A DNA stretch of 64,000 bases from Pseudomonadota bacterium (GTDB lineage: Bacteria > Pseudomonadota > Gammaproteobacteria > Steroidobacterales > Steroidobacteraceae). The first letter of the stretch is position 1, and every line of letters begins with the position of its first letter. The position numbers were made by a program, and so were the translations under genes. Where the stretch lies: contig JAKAXA010000001.1 in assembly GCA_021816775.1 (NCBI GenBank), positions 178,232 through 242,231 of the forward strand, written 5' to 3'. The notes below the pieces were generated by a model. That model did no database searches. It had not been told where the DNA came from and saw only the letters and a program-made list of their open reading frames with translations. Below are positions 51,147-59,469 of the stretch, piece by piece.

Positions 51147-52979
51147 ATGTGCGGAATCGTCGGCGCGATTGCCGAGCGCAATATCGTCCCGGTCCTGATC
51201 GAGGGTCTGCGCCGCCTCGAGTACCGTGGCTACGATTCCGCCGGCCTTGCGGTGATCGATGCCGGCAGGCTCGCACGGGTGCGCACGGTCGGCAAAGTAA
51301 AGAATCTCATGGATGCCCTCGAGGCCGCCCCGGCCGCAGGCGCGACCGGCATCGCCCACACCCGTTGGGCCACGCACGGCGTCCCGAGCGAGCGCAATGC
51401 GCATCCGCACGTCTCCCTCGAGGGGCTTGCGATCGTCCACAACGGCATCATCGAGAACCACGAGGCGTTGCGTGCCGACCTCGAGCGGCGCGGTTATCGC
51501 TTCGCCTCGGAGACCGACACCGAAGTCGTCGCGCACCGCATCCATTTTCATTTGCAGCATCTGCACGACCTGTTCAAGGCGGTACGCGCCACGGTCGCGG
51601 AACTCGAGGGCGCCTATGCGCTCGCGGTAATCAGCGAGCAGGATCCGGAGTGCCTGGTGGCGGCCCGCGAGGGCTGCCCGGTGGTCATCGGTCTCGGTGT
51701 CGAGGAGAATTTCGTCGCCTCGGATGTCGCGGCATTGCTGCCAGTCACCCGCCGCTTCATGTTCCTGGAGGAGGGTGACGTCGCCGAAATTCGCCGCAAG
51801 ACCGTGCGCATCGTCGATGCGGACGGCCATGAGGCCGAGCGGCCGGTACGCGAGAGCGAACTCAGCGCCGACGCCGCCGACAAGGGTCAGTACCGCCACT
51901 TCATGCTGAAGGAGATCCACGAGCAGCCGCGCGCCATCGCCGATACGCTCGCCGAGCGGATCGCGCACGGCCGGCTGCTCGAGGCGGCGTTCGGCCCCGC
52001 CGCCGCCGAAGTGTTCAAACGCACCGCCTGCGTGCACATCGTGGCGTGCGGCACCAGCTATCATGCAGCCTCGGTCGCCCGCTACTTCATCGAGCAGATC
52101 TGCCGCGTTCCGTGCGCCGTCGACATCGCCAGCGAGTACCGCTACCGCAACCCGCTGGTGCCGCCGGACTCGCTGTTCGTCACCATTTCCCAGAGCGGCG
52201 AGACCGCCGACACCCTCGCCGCGCTGCGTCTCGCCAAACAATCCGGCTATCTCGCGACGCTCGCGATCTGCAACGTCCCGGAAAGCTCGCTGGTGCGCGA
52301 GTCGGAGCTGGTGATGCTGACGCGCGCCGGACCGGAAATTGGCGTGGCATCCACCAAAGCCTTCACCACACAGCTAACCGCCCTCGCCATGCTCACCATT
52401 GCGCTCGCGCGTCATCACGGCGGTGACGCCGAGCGCGAACAGGGACTGGTGACGCGCCTGATCGAGCTGCCCGCGCTCCTCGAACAGACGCTCACTCTAG
52501 ACCCGGTGGTGCATCGGCTTGCCGAGCGGTTCGCCGACAAGCACCACACGCTGTTCCTCGGCCGCGGCGCGCTGTATCCCATCGCCATGGAGGGTGCGCT
52601 CAAACTGAAGGAAATCTCCTACATTCACGCCGAAAGCTATCCGGCGGGCGAGCTAAAGCATGGGCCGCTGGCGCTGGTCGACGCGGACATGCCGGTCATC
52701 GCGGTCGCGCCGAACAACGATCTGCTGGAGAAGCTCAAATCGAACCTCATGGAAGTGCGGGCCCGCGGCGGCGAGCTCATCGTATTCGCCGATCCCGAAT
52801 CAGGACTGCAGCCGAGCGACGGCGTGACGGTCATCGAGATGCCGCGGCACGTGACGTACTTTCAGGCGCCGTCCGTATACACCGTGCCACTACAGCTGTT
52901 GGCGTACCACGTGGCCATTCTCAAGGGAACCGACGTCGATCAGCCGCGCAACCTCGCCAAGAGTGTGACGGTTGAGTGA
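51147..52979 (+). CDS. glmS: Glutamine-fructose-6-phosphate aminotransferase (isomerizing)
   Basis: GlmS makes glucosamine-6-phosphate from fructose-6-phosphate and glutamine. The 610-residue protein begins [12 protein letters not shown] with the catalytic Cys. It has the glutaminase motif [17 protein letters not shown] and two SIS domains ([49 protein letters not shown]). It ends with the family signature LAKSVTVE. It closes the core gene block. Confidence 0.97.
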   Translation: MCGIVGAIAERNIVPVLIEGLRRLEYRGYDSAGLAVIDAGRLARVRTVGKVKNLMDALEAAPAAGATGIAHTRWATHGVPSERNAHPHVSLEGLAIVHNGIIENHEALRADLERRGYRFASETDTEVVAHRIHFHLQHLHDLFKAVRATVAELEGAYALAVISEQDPECLVAAREGCPVVIGLGVEENFVASDVAALLPVTRRFMFLEEGDVAEIRRKTVRIVDADGHEAERPVRESELSADAADKGQYRHFMLKEIHEQPRAIADTLAERIAHGRLLEAAFGPAAAEVFKRTACVHIVACGTSYHAASVARYFIEQICRVPCAVDIASEYRYRNPLVPPDSLFVTISQSGETADTLAALRLAKQSGYLATLAICNVPESSLVRESELVMLTRAGPEIGVASTKAFTTQLTALAMLTIALARHHGGDAEREQGLVTRLIELPALLEQTLTLDPVVHRLAERFADKHHTLFLGRGALYPIAMEGALKLKEISYIHAESYPAGELKHGPLALVDADMPVIAVAPNNDLLEKLKSNLMEVRARGGELIVFADPESGLQPSDGVTVIEMPRHVTYFQAPSVYTVPLQLLAYHVAILKGTDVDQPRNLAKSVTVE

Positions 52980-52991
52980 CAGGACCTTCAT

Positions 52992-53049
52992 GCCCACAAT
53001 TAATGTCGCGCGCAATTGAAGTCGTCTCCTCTGGAATAAAGTCGTTTCC
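52992..53049. repeat. Left cluster of AATTAAAGTCGTTTCC-like motifs
   Basis: Just after glmS are GCCCACAATTAATGTC (52992-53007), AATTGAAGTCGTCTCC (53014-53029) and AATAAAGTCGTTTCC (53035-53049). The same motifs recur at 56171-56205, some inverted. They look like multi-repeat ends of a lost insertion element. Confidence 0.5.
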
Positions 53050-53110
53050 TGAGGAATTACTCTGGTCACGGCATAGCTATAGCTAGCCGGGTGCCTGCAC
53101 TACGTGCAAC

Positions 53111-53617
53111 TCACGGCAACCGCCAGGCGCCATCGGCGCCGCGTTCGAGAGTCGTCGGACGCGTGCCAAAAGGCTCCGGCGTGACGCCGCGGATCCAGAG
53201 CTCCATGCGCGCAACCCGCATTTCGATGAATGCTGCCCTCGCCTGATCCTCCGCGGTCGGAAAATAGGCGCTGAACCGGCTCCGCCAATGCCTGCGGACA
53301 TCGGCAGGCTCGCTCAGGAGCGTGGCATTGCCGGCGAGCAGCACGAAGGCGTCGTCCGCCCCTTTCTGGAATGTCAGGGCGAGGATGCCCGTGCGGCGCA
53401 AAGCTGCAACCTTGCGCGACCCAGCGTCCACCACGAAACGGATCACCCAGTCGGCGTTTCCAAGCTCTCCTATCAGACGCCCCATCGGACGCGCCGACGG
53501 CATCCCCTCACCGGATGGAACGATGAGCCAGCAATAATGCACGTCAGCCACCACCTGGGCCGCACCGGCCAGAAGCCGACCCACCTCCGGCGCCTTCTCG
53601 CCGTCTGCCCGCATCAT
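53111..53617 (-). CDS. Pyridoxamine-5-phosphate-oxidase-fold (FMN-binding) protein
   Basis: The 168-residue protein matches the split-barrel FMN-binding general stress protein 26-like group, with SARPMGRLIGELGNADWVIRF, AALRRTGILALTFQ and FVLLAGNATLLSEP. Its ligand may be FMN or F420-like. It is divergent from a TetR gene, whose product probably controls it. Two adjacent ATGs mark the start. Confidence 0.8.
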   Translation of the reverse strand: MMRADGEKAPEVGRLLAGAAQVVADVHYCWLIVPSGEGMPSARPMGRLIGELGNADWVIRFVVDAGSRKVAALRRTGILALTFQKGADDAFVLLAGNATLLSEPADVRRHWRSRFSAYFPTAEDQARAAFIEMRVARMELWIRGVTPEPFGTRPTTLERGADGAWRLP

Positions 53618-53668
53618 CCACGTATCCAGTGCCCGAGTGAGCTGCTCTTATAGCAGATATAGCCCGCT

Positions 53669-53680
53669 AGGTCTAGACCT
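53669..53680. promoter_or_regulatory. Candidate TetR operator
   Basis: AGGTCTAGACCT is a perfect 12-base palindrome in the 78-base divergent gap between the FMN-protein and TetR genes. A second, imperfect inverted repeat (CTGCTCT / ATAGCAG, 53642-53656) lies beside it. Confidence 0.5.
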
Positions 53681-53695
53681 GTTAGTCTACATATC

Positions 53696-54304
53696 ATGGC
53701 ACGCTCCGCGTTCGACAACGCCCAGTTTCTCGCTGCTGCCCGCCAGCTTGTGATCGAGCGGGGCCCGGCGATGGTCACCGTCGACTCGGTGACGCAGCGG
53801 CTCAAGGCGCCGAAGGGTTCCTTCTATTATCGCTTTGCATCCCGCGACGCACTTCTCGGTGAGTTGTGGCTGCAATCGGCCGTCGCCTATCAGGAAGGTT
53901 TCATGGCCGCCATCGATGCCGATGACGGCCTCGGCGCCGCCCTGCACACTCCAGCCTGGGCGCGTGCACACCTGGATGACGCCTGCCTTCTGCTCCTTTA
54001 CAGCCGGGAAGATTTCGTCGCCGGGGACTGGCCCAGCGCCTTGCGCAAAGGCGTCCGTGAGCAGGCCGAGCGTGTGAAGGATGCGCTGACTCGCTTTGCG
54101 CGCCTGGCCTTTGGCGCGACCGGTTCGGGACAGATGCGGCGCGCGGCGTTCGTGCTGTTGGAGGTGCCGCTGGCGGCGGTGAAGCCTCATCTCAAACGGC
54201 GGGAAGCGCCCCCGCCGCTCGTCGATGAGCTGATCCGGTCGACGTTCCAGGCGATCGCCCCTCGGGCAGATGCAGGGCGCGCGCGCAAGAGCACGGTCGC
54301 TTGA
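53696..54304 (+). CDS. TetR-family transcriptional regulator
   Basis: The 202-residue repressor has an N-terminal helix-turn-helix (FLAAARQLVIERGPAMVTVDSV, APKGSFYYRFASRDALLGEL) and a helical ligand domain. It is probably autoregulated and represses the divergent FMN-protein gene through the palindrome at 53669-53680. Its stop overlaps the start of a second TetR-like frame. Confidence 0.88.
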   Translation: MARSAFDNAQFLAAARQLVIERGPAMVTVDSVTQRLKAPKGSFYYRFASRDALLGELWLQSAVAYQEGFMAAIDADDGLGAALHTPAWARAHLDDACLLLLYSREDFVAGDWPSALRKGVREQAERVKDALTRFARLAFGATGSGQMRRAAFVLLEVPLAAVKPHLKRREAPPPLVDELIRSTFQAIAPRADAGRARKSTVA

Positions 54305-54864
54305 GAGAACCAGAAGCCCCTGGGTATTGCGCCGCCTCTGGCGGCGCCTCGGTCGGTGTGATCGCGCGAACGGCGGGTGTAACAAAACTGGTCCTCTATG
54401 ACCACTTTGCATCCGAGCTCGCACTCTATCAGGCGGTTCTCGAATCGATACGCGGCGAGCTGCTGTCGCGCGGCGCCGCCATCTCCTCAGAGCTCCGCGG
54501 CCCTGAGGAGCGGTTCCGTGCCGCAGTCGACGCGTTCTTCAGTTTCGCTCAGGAGCAGCCTTGCGCGATCCGGGTGTTGCTGCATGAGCCACACGAAGAT
54601 GCAGCGGCCGAGCACGTCTGGCGCGCGGTTCAGAACGGAGCTTCCGCTGGGATCGCGGCTTTCTTGGAAACGATTTGGCCGGTGGCGCAGGGCTGGACGC
54701 GAATTGCTGCGGCGGAGTGCATCAAATCAGCGCTGCACGGCTTGGCACTCTGGTGGCGCGCGCATCCGTACGTGGAGCGGCAGGCACTGACCGAGTTGGT
54801 CTGCCAGATAGCCTGGGACGGTCTTCAGGCTCGCGTGCCGCGGCAGCCGGAGAACCCGGTCTGA
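54301..54864 (+). pseudogene. TetR-like regulator lacking helix 1
   Basis: The 187-residue frame resembles TetR proteins from the recognition helix on (VGVIARTAGVTKLVLYDHFASELALY) and has a full C-terminal domain. The usual first helix (about 15-20 residues) is replaced by MREPEAPGYCAASGGA, and the only start is a TTG overlapping the previous stop. It is probably 5-prime truncated and non-functional for DNA binding. Confidence 0.6.
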
Positions 54865-55076
54865 CTGAGCCGGGGACGGGGGCGGCTGCGAAGTCGGCAA
54901 TCAGCGCGGCGAGTGCCTGGATCCAGAGCCGGGCTCGCCTTCCTTCGTAGAAGACGGAGCCGCGGGGGCGGCGTCGAGCGGACCGCTGGCCAATAGCTTC
55001 GCTGCGTAGGTACTGCCCCCAAGCGACTCTGGTCCAGCGCAGGAACGAAAGCACTGGCGGTCGTCCCCGTACGTGC

Positions 55077-55114
55077 TTGTCATTGCTCAAAATATGAGTA
55101 TAATATACTCATAT
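55077..55114 (+). promoter_or_regulatory. Promoter with overlapping operator for the DUF433-like/DUF5615 pair
   Basis: TTGTCA (55077-55082) and TATAAT (55099-55104) are 16 bases apart. A perfect 11-1-11 inverted repeat (55092-55114, half site ATATGAGTATA) covers the -10. This is the geometry of autoregulated toxin-antitoxin promoters. Confidence 0.7.
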
Positions 55115-55135
55115 GGAACGGAACCGGCGTCGTCT

Positions 55136-55666
55136 ATGACTGCTACCACAAAGCGCGCGAACTTTGACCTGTCTCCGGAGCAGGAAGAGTTGCTGGCCAA
55201 TTTGCGCGCCCAGCTGGCTGCTTCCAGCACCAAAGAGGCGGTATTAAGAGCGGCGCAACTGACGACCTTGCTCTTGGACGAGGTCAAGCAGGGCAATCGG
55301 CTCTTCGTCGGCAAGAGCCCTTCCACCGCCGTGCGCGTAGCAATCCCGGAGCTCGAGGCCCGAGCGCATGGACAATGGCGCTGGCTCGTCGAGCGTCCTC
55401 ATCCCTGGCGCCGGCAGCTCTGGGTCAAGGGACGTAAGCTGCTGGCATCGGCCGTGTGGCTTGACGCACTGACGAACGCCATGGCCCCGCGCGAGGCCGC
55501 GACAAATTGGGATCTGCCTTTGGAAGCCTGTGAGGAGATCTTCGCTTATTGCGAGGCCAATAAAGCATTGATCGAATCTGAAGCCAACGAAGAACGGCAG
55601 CGCTTGAAACGAGCGAACGTCGATGTCGAGGCTAGGGGGCGCCCGCTTGAGAATCCTGGTCGATGA
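55136..55666 (+). CDS. DUF433-like antitoxin candidate
   Basis: The protein of about 176 residues has an N-terminal helical region (LSPEQEELLANLRAQLAASS). Its C-terminal part resembles DUF433 helix-turn-helix domains (ASAVWLDALTNAMAPREAAT, LPLEACEEIFAYCEANKAL). DUF433 proteins are often paired with DUF5615 PIN-like proteins in predicted toxin-antitoxin modules. The ATG at 55136 fits the upstream promoter. Assignment is moderate because the DUF433 match is by eye. Confidence 0.65.
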   Translation: MTATTKRANFDLSPEQEELLANLRAQLAASSTKEAVLRAAQLTTLLLDEVKQGNRLFVGKSPSTAVRVAIPELEARAHGQWRWLVERPHPWRRQLWVKGRKLLASAVWLDALTNAMAPREAATNWDLPLEACEEIFAYCEANKALIESEANEERQRLKRANVDVEARGRPLENPGR

Positions 55667-55997
55667 AGACTCGCAGGCTCGCGCACAGCTCAATATCCTA
55701 CGTGCCGACGGACACGATGTAGTAGCCATCGGCGAGCTTGGCAAGAACGGAACACCCGATCCGGAAGTACTCGACCTCGCGCAGTCGCTCGCGCGGGTGC
55801 TACTGACTCACAACACGGAAGATTTTCACCACTTGCACAGTGAACGGCCAGATCATCGTGGCATCATGGCGGTCCACCGGGACGCCGATCCGCGCAAGAA
55901 CATGAACCACGCACAGATCGCGGCGGCTATCCGCCGCCTCGAAACCTCCGGCGTGACGATTACCGGCGTTTTTCACGTGCTCAATTGCTGGCGCTGA
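55623..55997 (+). CDS. DUF5615 PIN-like protein (toxin candidate)
   Basis: The 124-residue protein matches DUF5615 (Mut7-C/PIN-like), with RILVDEDSQARAQLNILRADGHDV, LAQSLARVLLTHNTEDFHHL and GIMAVHRDADPRKN. The acidic residues DED and the Asp of NTEDF are candidate metal ligands. Starts at ATG 55623 or TTG 55647 both overlap the upstream gene, so the two are translationally coupled. RNase activity is inferred from the PIN fold. Confidence 0.75.
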   Translation: MSRLGGARLRILVDEDSQARAQLNILRADGHDVVAIGELGKNGTPDPEVLDLAQSLARVLLTHNTEDFHHLHSERPDHRGIMAVHRDADPRKNMNHAQIAAAIRRLETSGVTITGVFHVLNCWR

Positions 55998-56313
55998 GGG
56001 TGGATCCAAGGAACAGCGGTAATCGTTCGCTACATAATGGCGGAGCGACTATGTTCCCGGATCCATGACGGTTTCCTGCACCTAAACGAGCTCGGCGTAA
56101 TAAAGAGTAACGACTTTGGTCTTGGCGGTAGGCTGAAAAAGCGAAATTTCTCGGGCACCAACCGCGCTCGGGAAACGACTTTAATTAGGGCCCACAATTA
56201 AAGTCATGTTTGGGACAAATAGTCTTTCCTGGATCCCGAAGACAAGGGATAAAAGGGGCACTTGCTGTGGCCGACGTGCGTTTCTGCCCCGGAGTCAAAG
56301 CTTGGTCTAAATG
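55998..56313. other. Gap with motif repeats, no gene
   Basis: No supported ORF is present. The stretch contains the right-hand copies of the AATTAAAGTC motifs and leads into the left end of the ISL3 element. Confidence 0.5.
56171..56205. repeat. Right cluster of AATTAAAGTCGTTTCC-like motifs
   Basis: GGAAACGACTTTAATT (56171-56186, inverted) and AATTAAAGTC (56196-56205) form a 10-base inverted repeat with a 9-base gap. GCCCACAATTAAAGTC (56190-56205) matches 52992-53007 at 15 of 16 bases. Confidence 0.5.
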
Positions 56314-57809
56314 GGGCTCTGTTGAGAAACGAGTGGGTTATGCGGCGGCGTAAGGGTTGATCCGGGAGAAGTCGAGCTTGCCGGCAATGAGGAAGATGAT
56401 CATCCGGATCGTGCGGAAGCGACCATATCCGCGCGCCTTGCGCTTGGCGGCCTGGAACAACCCATTGATGGCCTCGAGGAAACCGTTGGTCTGCCTGGAG
56501 GTCACCCAGGCGAGGATTCCCTCGAGATGACTACGGATCATCTCGGCGACTTCCTTCATTGGCTCGACCTTCGAGCGCAGCACGTTGCTGCACCAGCGGT
56601 TCAGCAGCAGGTGCACGACGTTCGGCTGCTTGCGGGTGAGGATGTCGCGCAGCTGCTCGCGGTAATGCCAGGCGCGCGCGGTGCGCGTCGTGGTCATGCG
56701 AGCGAGGAGCCCATCGAGCTCGGCGCGTTGTGCGACGGTGAGCTTGCCGCGATCCTTCAGCAGCACCCAGCGCAGCCCCTTGAGGCTCGGGTCGAGCTTT
56801 TGCTCGAGCCGGCGCATCTTGTCGATTGCCTCGGAGGCGTGGGCGATCACGTGGAACTTGTCGAAGGTGATCTGGGCATTGGGCAGGTGATCGGTGACGC
56901 CGCGGATGAAGACGGGCGACATGTCGATGCTGACCGAGTCGATCTGCGTGGGCCTGCCGCGGTGGGCGCGCAGGTTCGCGGCGAACGCCTCGACGGTCGC
57001 CGCTTCCTTGCCCTCGGCCACAAAGATCACTCGCCGGCGCGCCGGATCCGGGTCCGCATCGGCGAAGAGCGTCACGTACTGCTGGCCCTTGGCGCGGGAG
57101 GTCTCATCCAGTGCCACCCGTCGCACCTCACTGAGGTCGGCCGCACCCACCGCCTCGTTCACGTACTTCTCGCACAGTGCCATGACCCGGTGGACCGACA
57201 GTCCACTGATGCGCGAGGCGCCCGTGAAGGTCGTCTCCCGCGCCAGCAGCAGCACGAACGCCTCAAACAGCAGCGTAAAACCAGAGAGCTTGCCGCTCCA
57301 GGGCGGGGTGACCTGTATGACTTTGCCGTCAGGCAACTTCACCCGCGGGACCCGCACCTCGAGTTCGCACTCGTGCTGGAAGAAGTTCAGGTGCCGGTAG
57401 GTCTTGGTGACGGTGTCGTGCACCGGATGCGCACCGGCCTGCCCCGGCACGGCAAAGCGGCTGCCGACCTCGAAGTCGACACGGATTTTCAGCTTCTTCT
57501 GGCTCGGCTCGAAGTTCATCCCGGCAATGAACCAGGGACTGCTGATACCCAATGCCGCCTCGAAGATCTTCTCAGTAACCATTGCGACCCTTCCGTCCGC
57601 TGCGAGTTCGGATCGTACCGCAGCGAAGGGGGCGCAGTGCCACCCGGACGGGGTCTCCCCGGTGGGTCCACAGGCGCTCGCTGCGCTCGCCCGACCGCTT
57701 GGCCGGGCGGCTGCAGGCGCCCGGCCGTCGGTCGGCTGCGGCACTATGGACTACCGGGAAAACCGTGCCACCTCAGGCCGCATCACCCACACGGAATTCA
57801 ATAGTGGCG
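56314..57809 (-). mobile_element. ISL3-family insertion sequence
   Basis: A 29-base imperfect inverted repeat brackets the transposase gene: 56317-56345 (starting CTCTGTTGAGAAACG) and the reverse complement of 57778-57806 (starting CACTATTGAATTCCG) agree at 21 of 29 positions. The innermost part, GTGGGTxATGCGG, is best conserved. The total of about 1.5 kb is normal for ISL3. The transposase stop lies inside the left repeat. I saw no clear 8-base target duplication. Confidence 0.8.
56338..57582 (-). CDS. ISL3-family transposase
   Basis: The 414-residue DDE transposase has ISL3 features: FEVGSRFAVPGQAGAHPVHD, RVALDETSRAKGQQYVTLFAD (first Asp), SVSIDMSPVFIRGV (second Asp), FDKFHVIAHASEAIDKMRR and SRQTNGFLEAINGLFQAAKR (Glu). 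The ATG at 57582 is chosen. An in-frame extension to 57744 is Pro/Ala rich. The gene appears intact, so the element may be active. Confidence 0.9.
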   Translation of the reverse strand: MVTEKIFEAALGISSPWFIAGMNFEPSQKKLKIRVDFEVGSRFAVPGQAGAHPVHDTVTKTYRHLNFFQHECELEVRVPRVKLPDGKVIQVTPPWSGKLSGFTLLFEAFVLLLARETTFTGASRISGLSVHRVMALCEKYVNEAVGAADLSEVRRVALDETSRAKGQQYVTLFADADPDPARRRVIFVAEGKEAATVEAFAANLRAHRGRPTQIDSVSIDMSPVFIRGVTDHLPNAQITFDKFHVIAHASEAIDKMRRLEQKLDPSLKGLRWVLLKDRGKLTVAQRAELDGLLARMTTTRTARAWHYREQLRDILTRKQPNVVHLLLNRWCSNVLRSKVEPMKEVAEMIRSHLEGILAWVTSRQTNGFLEAINGLFQAAKRKARGYGRFRTIRMIIFLIAGKLDFSRINPYAAA

Positions 57810-57983
57810 CCTTTTTCCTCGCAAAACAACATCCTACAGACTCGGTCAGAACTCCACGTGGTATGAATCTTGCCCTCTGAAAGAAATGCAGCCACTTCGG
57901 CTCGGTTCCAGTTCCCGATTCTCTACTACAGCACACGGGAACGGGAACTGGGAACACCCTCATAGAGCGTGACCGTGCGTACA
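57583..57983. other. IS right end and flanking gap
   Basis: The gap includes about 220 bases of IS sequence up to the right inverted repeat, then a gap with an imperfect inverted repeat (CAGTTCCCG near 57909-57917 against CGGGAACTG near 57942-57950). No gene is supported. Confidence 0.5.
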
Positions 57984-58298
57984 TCAAAAAGCTCGCTCAT
58001 TCTCAACATCTCGAACGCGCAGTTTCACCAAGTCGCACGACCTGAGCTTACTGTCAACGGCGAGGTTGAACATGGCAAGCTCTCGGACGCCCTCCCCGAG
58101 CTGAAGGCGAATCCGGATCGCCCAGATTTCCTTGAGTCGCAGCGGTGCCTTCTGGCCCGCCAGCTTGCCCTTGTTCGAGGGATCCCGTCGACGGCGAACA
58201 GCGATCGATTCTGCATTCACGACATTTCTCCCGGTTGAGAAATCCGGAGAAGTGTGCTGCCAGCGCTTCATCGGCCACAAATCGGCACTCGCTATCAA
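57984..58298 (-). pseudogene. Tyrosine recombinase (phage-type integrase) N-terminal fragment
   Basis: The 104-residue frame contains GKLAGQKAPLRLKEIWAIRI and RELAMFNLAVDSKLRSCDLV, the N-terminal hallmark of a common small integrase family. It stops before the catalytic R-H-R-Y region. It is a truncated remnant. Confidence 0.7.
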
Positions 58299-58428
58299 AG
58301 CGCCGATCCCCAGTGCCGACCCTTCTGAGATATCCGAGGCTCACGGCCTGGGGACCTCCAATTGAGCTAGAATTGCAGGGCAGTTCATTGTGGACTGTCA
58401 GATATACAGCGGGTACGCCGCAACGCCG

Positions 58429-59211
58429 ATGCGAATGACGAAGAGTCACTGGAGGCGGAGAACCGCGTTGCTCAGACGAAAATCTGCGGCTGGAGATACA
58501 GCTGCCGCCTTGGATTTGGCGCTCGACCTTCTCGATGGTATTCAAGATCGACAGGGCCACTCGGTCGTCCGGCGCAATTCTCCCTACGCGGTTCGCCTAC
58601 TTCAGTACGCAGCTGAACATGGCGAGAGCAGAGCCGCTACAATGCTCGCTTATGCTTACGATGTTGGGCAAGGGATACCCCGCAATGTCGCTCTTGCCGT
58701 CAAATGGTATCACCGCGCTATCCGACAGGGGGAGAACAGCGCCGCGGCGAACTTGGCGACGGTATACCGGGACAAGGGCAACTTGAGGCGTGCCCATCAT
58801 TGGCATCTCCGAGCCATGAAAATGGGCGACGGTGACGCTGCTGTAGATACGGGTTATGACTATCTCTACGGGATTGGCGTGCGTAAAGATCTCCGTCTTG
58901 CACAACGCATGTTTCAAAGCGCTCTGCAGAGCACTAATATTTCTCAACTGGGCCGCGAAGAAGCTCTATACCATCTGGCCGTAGCAGAGATCGACCATGG
59001 CAGGGCGCGCCTTGCTATTCCCCTCTTGAGAACGGCCAACAAAGACGGGGATTATCCTGAGGCGGCGTCGCTCCTCGCGGAATTTGAATCCAATACTGCG
59101 CTGACGCCATGTCGGTGCAGACGTGCCCTGAACAAGAATCTCCGAGGCCACGCAAAGTGCCCACAACATCCGACGAATGGCCGCTTTAAGGCAACCAAAA
59201 GAGTGTGCTGA
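58429..59211 (+). CDS. Sel1-like repeat protein
   Basis: The protein of about 260 residues has several Sel1/TPR-like helical repeats, such as AATMLAYAYDVGQGIPRNVALAVKWYHRAI and GDAAVDTGYDYLYGIGVRKDLRLAQRMF. The C terminus has a Cys/His cluster (CRCRRALNKNLRGHAKCPQH) that could bind zinc. Sel1 proteins are scaffolds, and the partner is unknown. Codon use is less GC-biased than in the core genes, which suggests acquisition. ATGs at 58429 and 58435 are both possible. Confidence 0.75.
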   Translation: MRMTKSHWRRRTALLRRKSAAGDTAAALDLALDLLDGIQDRQGHSVVRRNSPYAVRLLQYAAEHGESRAATMLAYAYDVGQGIPRNVALAVKWYHRAIRQGENSAAANLATVYRDKGNLRRAHHWHLRAMKMGDGDAAVDTGYDYLYGIGVRKDLRLAQRMFQSALQSTNISQLGREEALYHLAVAEIDHGRARLAIPLLRTANKDGDYPEAASLLAEFESNTALTPCRCRRALNKNLRGHAKCPQHPTNGRFKATKRVC

Positions 59212-59416
59212 ACTTCCGTTCCAATGGCCGCACCCGACCGGTCGTCGGTTAAGGACTCATCCCGACCCGATCCGGCCATTCAGCTATGCAACTCGTCGAG
59301 CCCGGTAGGGAAAAGAACGGACATTTCCGCGGCCGCTTCAGAGAGGCGAAGGTGTGAACACCGACACTGCCCCGGCCGGCCCTTGCGCGCCTCGCCGACG
59401 GCAGGGCGCGGAGCAG

Positions 59417-59453
59417 CGGACGGATTTGAACGATTTCGGGCAGAAACCGTCCG
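59417..59453 (-). terminator. Possible hairpin after the Kelch lipoprotein gene
   Basis: CGGACGG (59417-59423) pairs with CCGTCCG (59447-59453), with partial A/T pairing inside the loop. It lies 17 bases after the gene end on the minus strand. It has no T-run. Confidence 0.3.
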
Positions 59454-59469
59454 GCAGCGCAGGCGAGTT

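Noticed and set aside
57850..57866. CCACGTGG as a parS-like site
   Set aside because: Only the central 8 bases match. The flanks do not fit.
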